Of a DNA stretch of 20,669 bases, positions 19,430-20,669 are shown one piece after another. A program made the position numbers and the translations under genes. How positions within the stretch are numbered: the stretch's first letter is position 1; every line of letters starts with the position of its first letter. The stretch spans positions 1-20,669 of the forward strand of contig ML986855.1 in the NCBI GenBank assembly GCA_010094045.1, in the 5' to 3' direction. Source of the stretch: Lojkania enalia. Its lineage: Eukaryota > Ascomycota > Dothideomycetes > Pleosporales. The notes under the pieces were generated by a model that was given only the letters and a program-made list of their open reading frames with translations, did no database searches and was not told the DNA's origin.

Positions 19430-20669
19430 AGTACTTTTAAATCCCTACTATTTTATATTTAAAAGGTGTTAGTATATAACTAAACGCTTTTATTAATATA
19501 GATACCTAAGACTTTCTATTTCTTAATTCTATAGTAGTTAGATTACTCTTCTAAACCTTATATATATTAATATAATACTTATCCTTTAAAATTACTGTTA
19601 AAGGTTTTTAGAACCGAATCTAAACCCTAGTTAATTAGTATATCTACTTATACCTATAAATTAATAGAAGAACTATCTAAAACTACCTATTTATTATTAT
19701 AGATTTAGGTACTTAGGATTATATTATTAGTATTAAATAGTTATATTATTTTTAACTCCAGCTAGATATAGATAAGAATTAGATTATATAGCCTTTTAAG
19801 TATCTTACTACTTATAATTCTTTACTTCCTCTTCTTATATAATTAACTTAATTAGTATATAATAAGAAAGTAGAGCTAAATATCCGGCAACGCGACGCTC
19901 TATAAGAAAAGAACTAGTATTAGTAGTCTTATAGTCTGACTATCTATTATATTAAGAATCTATTAAAACTACTAAAACTATATTAATCTTTTATAGCTTA
20001 TAGTCTAAATAAGTTTAGAGCTCTTATACGCCTATATATAATAAAGTCTAAACCCGATCTAAAGAATATCTATTCTTCTATTATTACTCTTATCTTAGCT
20101 AATACTTTCTACTTTAATATAAAGAGGAAAGAGAATAAGTTTTTCTCTATATCTCTATACGAAATTAAGCAGCTAATTAAAGATAAATAAGCCCTAGAGC
20201 TAGAAGATAAGGCTGAAAATAAAGTACTAGTAAATCTCTAATTACTATCTAAATACTATAAATATTAAAATATATTTAGTAAAACTACAGCTTATTAATT
20301 ACTAGAATACTACTCTTATAATTATAAGATTATTCTTATAGAACCCCTCCCTAATAGTTATAGCCTATTATATAAGTAGAATATTAAGGAGCTAGAAGTA
20401 ACTAAGAAATATATTATAGATAATCTATAGTATAGGTATATTAAGTAGAGTTAAAACCTTTTTATATCTTTAATTCTTTACATCTATAAACCTAATAGTA
20501 ACTTATATATCTATATAAATTATTATAAATTTAATACTCTTATCTATAAGAATATATATCTAATACTATATATAGATAAACTTCTATTTAAGTCTATTAA
20601 AGTAGTAATTTTTACTAAGTTTAATATTCGTGCAGCCTTTAATAAGATTAGAATAGACCCTAGTTCTAA
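19430..20669 (+). pseudogene. Element E pol: retropepsin and start of reverse transcriptase
   Basis: Frame with codons at 19501 (shifted by one base relative to gag, so either a programmed shift or an indel). The protease has NIDT followed by a stop where the active-site Gly is expected (19495-19509), then GF and LIN-spaced residues. IIIDLGTxDYIISIKWL-like sequence follows at 19694-19747, matching the DLGxxDMIIGRKWL region of fungal retropepsins. The spacer 19900-20220 includes IYSSIITLILANTFYFNIKR. Reverse transcriptase starts with KIILIEPLPNSYSLLYK (about 20320-20372). It continues with LYIYKPNSNLYIYINYYKLNT and TKFNIRAAFNKIRI (20614-20655), where the motif-A Asp is Asn at 20623-20625. The window ends before the YxDD box. 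Confidence 0.83.

Larger units (their letters stand above)
17504..20669 (+). mobile_element. Ty3/gypsy-type retrotransposon E, 5' part, cut by the window end
   Basis: Contains the 5' LTR (17504-17782), leader, gag with a CCHC knuckle, retropepsin and the first motifs of reverse transcriptase, all on the + strand. It is inserted in copia D, whose frame stops at 17503. The five bases before the LTR are AATCT, expected as half of a target duplication. Same family as element A, as shown by the LTR. The rest of pol and the 3' LTR lie beyond the window. Gag and pol are readable over long stretches, so this copy is less decayed than gypsy B or C. Confidence 0.85.

Overview
This window is a heavily mutated, AT-rich repeat block of the kind found in the heterochromatin of filamentous ascomycete fungi (Pezizomycotina). 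Three things point there. CpA and TpG are scarce and TpA is in great excess on both strands, which is the signature of repeat-induced point mutation (RIP). Nearly all in-frame stops are TAA or TAG at places where the protein family has Gln or Trp. The decayed elements are those typical of such genomes: chromodomain Ty3/gypsy, copia, Fot1/Pot2-type pogo and hAT. No intact gene and no host gene was found. The species cannot be told from the sequence.

Layout from left to right. (1) 1-526: 3' end of a gypsy-type element (A, + strand) with its polypurine tract and a 279-bp LTR. (2) 527-4631: 3' part of a second gypsy element (B, + strand): integrase, chromodomain, an antisense coiled-coil frame, polypurine tract and 3' LTR. 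It is split by A and by a 1849-bp Fot-like DNA transposon (971-2819). (3) 4632-5534: unassigned. (4) 5535-6512: C-terminal half of a hAT transposase (- strand). (5) about 6513-14590: a third gypsy element (C, - strand) with RNase H, reverse transcriptase, protease and gag. It is split by two back-to-back Fot-like elements (9003-10859 and 10862-12705). (6) about 14690-17503: 3' LTR and pol of a copia element (D, - strand), containing a small tRNA-like hairpin pair. (7) 17504 to the end: 5' LTR, gag, protease and the start of reverse transcriptase of a gypsy-type element (E, + strand). E is of the same family as A and is cut by the window edge.

The elements are nested, so insertion order can partly be read: Fot copy 1 and A lie inside B, Fot copies 2 and 3 inside C, and E inside D. 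The Fot copies keep more CpG and GC-rich patches than their hosts, as expected for later arrivals. The YxDD aspartates of the gypsy C and copia D reverse transcriptases, the motif-A aspartate of E, the protease Asp of C and the first catalytic Asp of all three Fot transposases now read Asn. This is what G-to-A change at TpG predicts. I found no undescribed biological system. The points most worth a second look are the antisense coiled-coil frame in B, the unassigned 0.9 kb, the tRNA-like hairpins, the palindromes in LTR regions and the two Fot elements that appear to share one TA.
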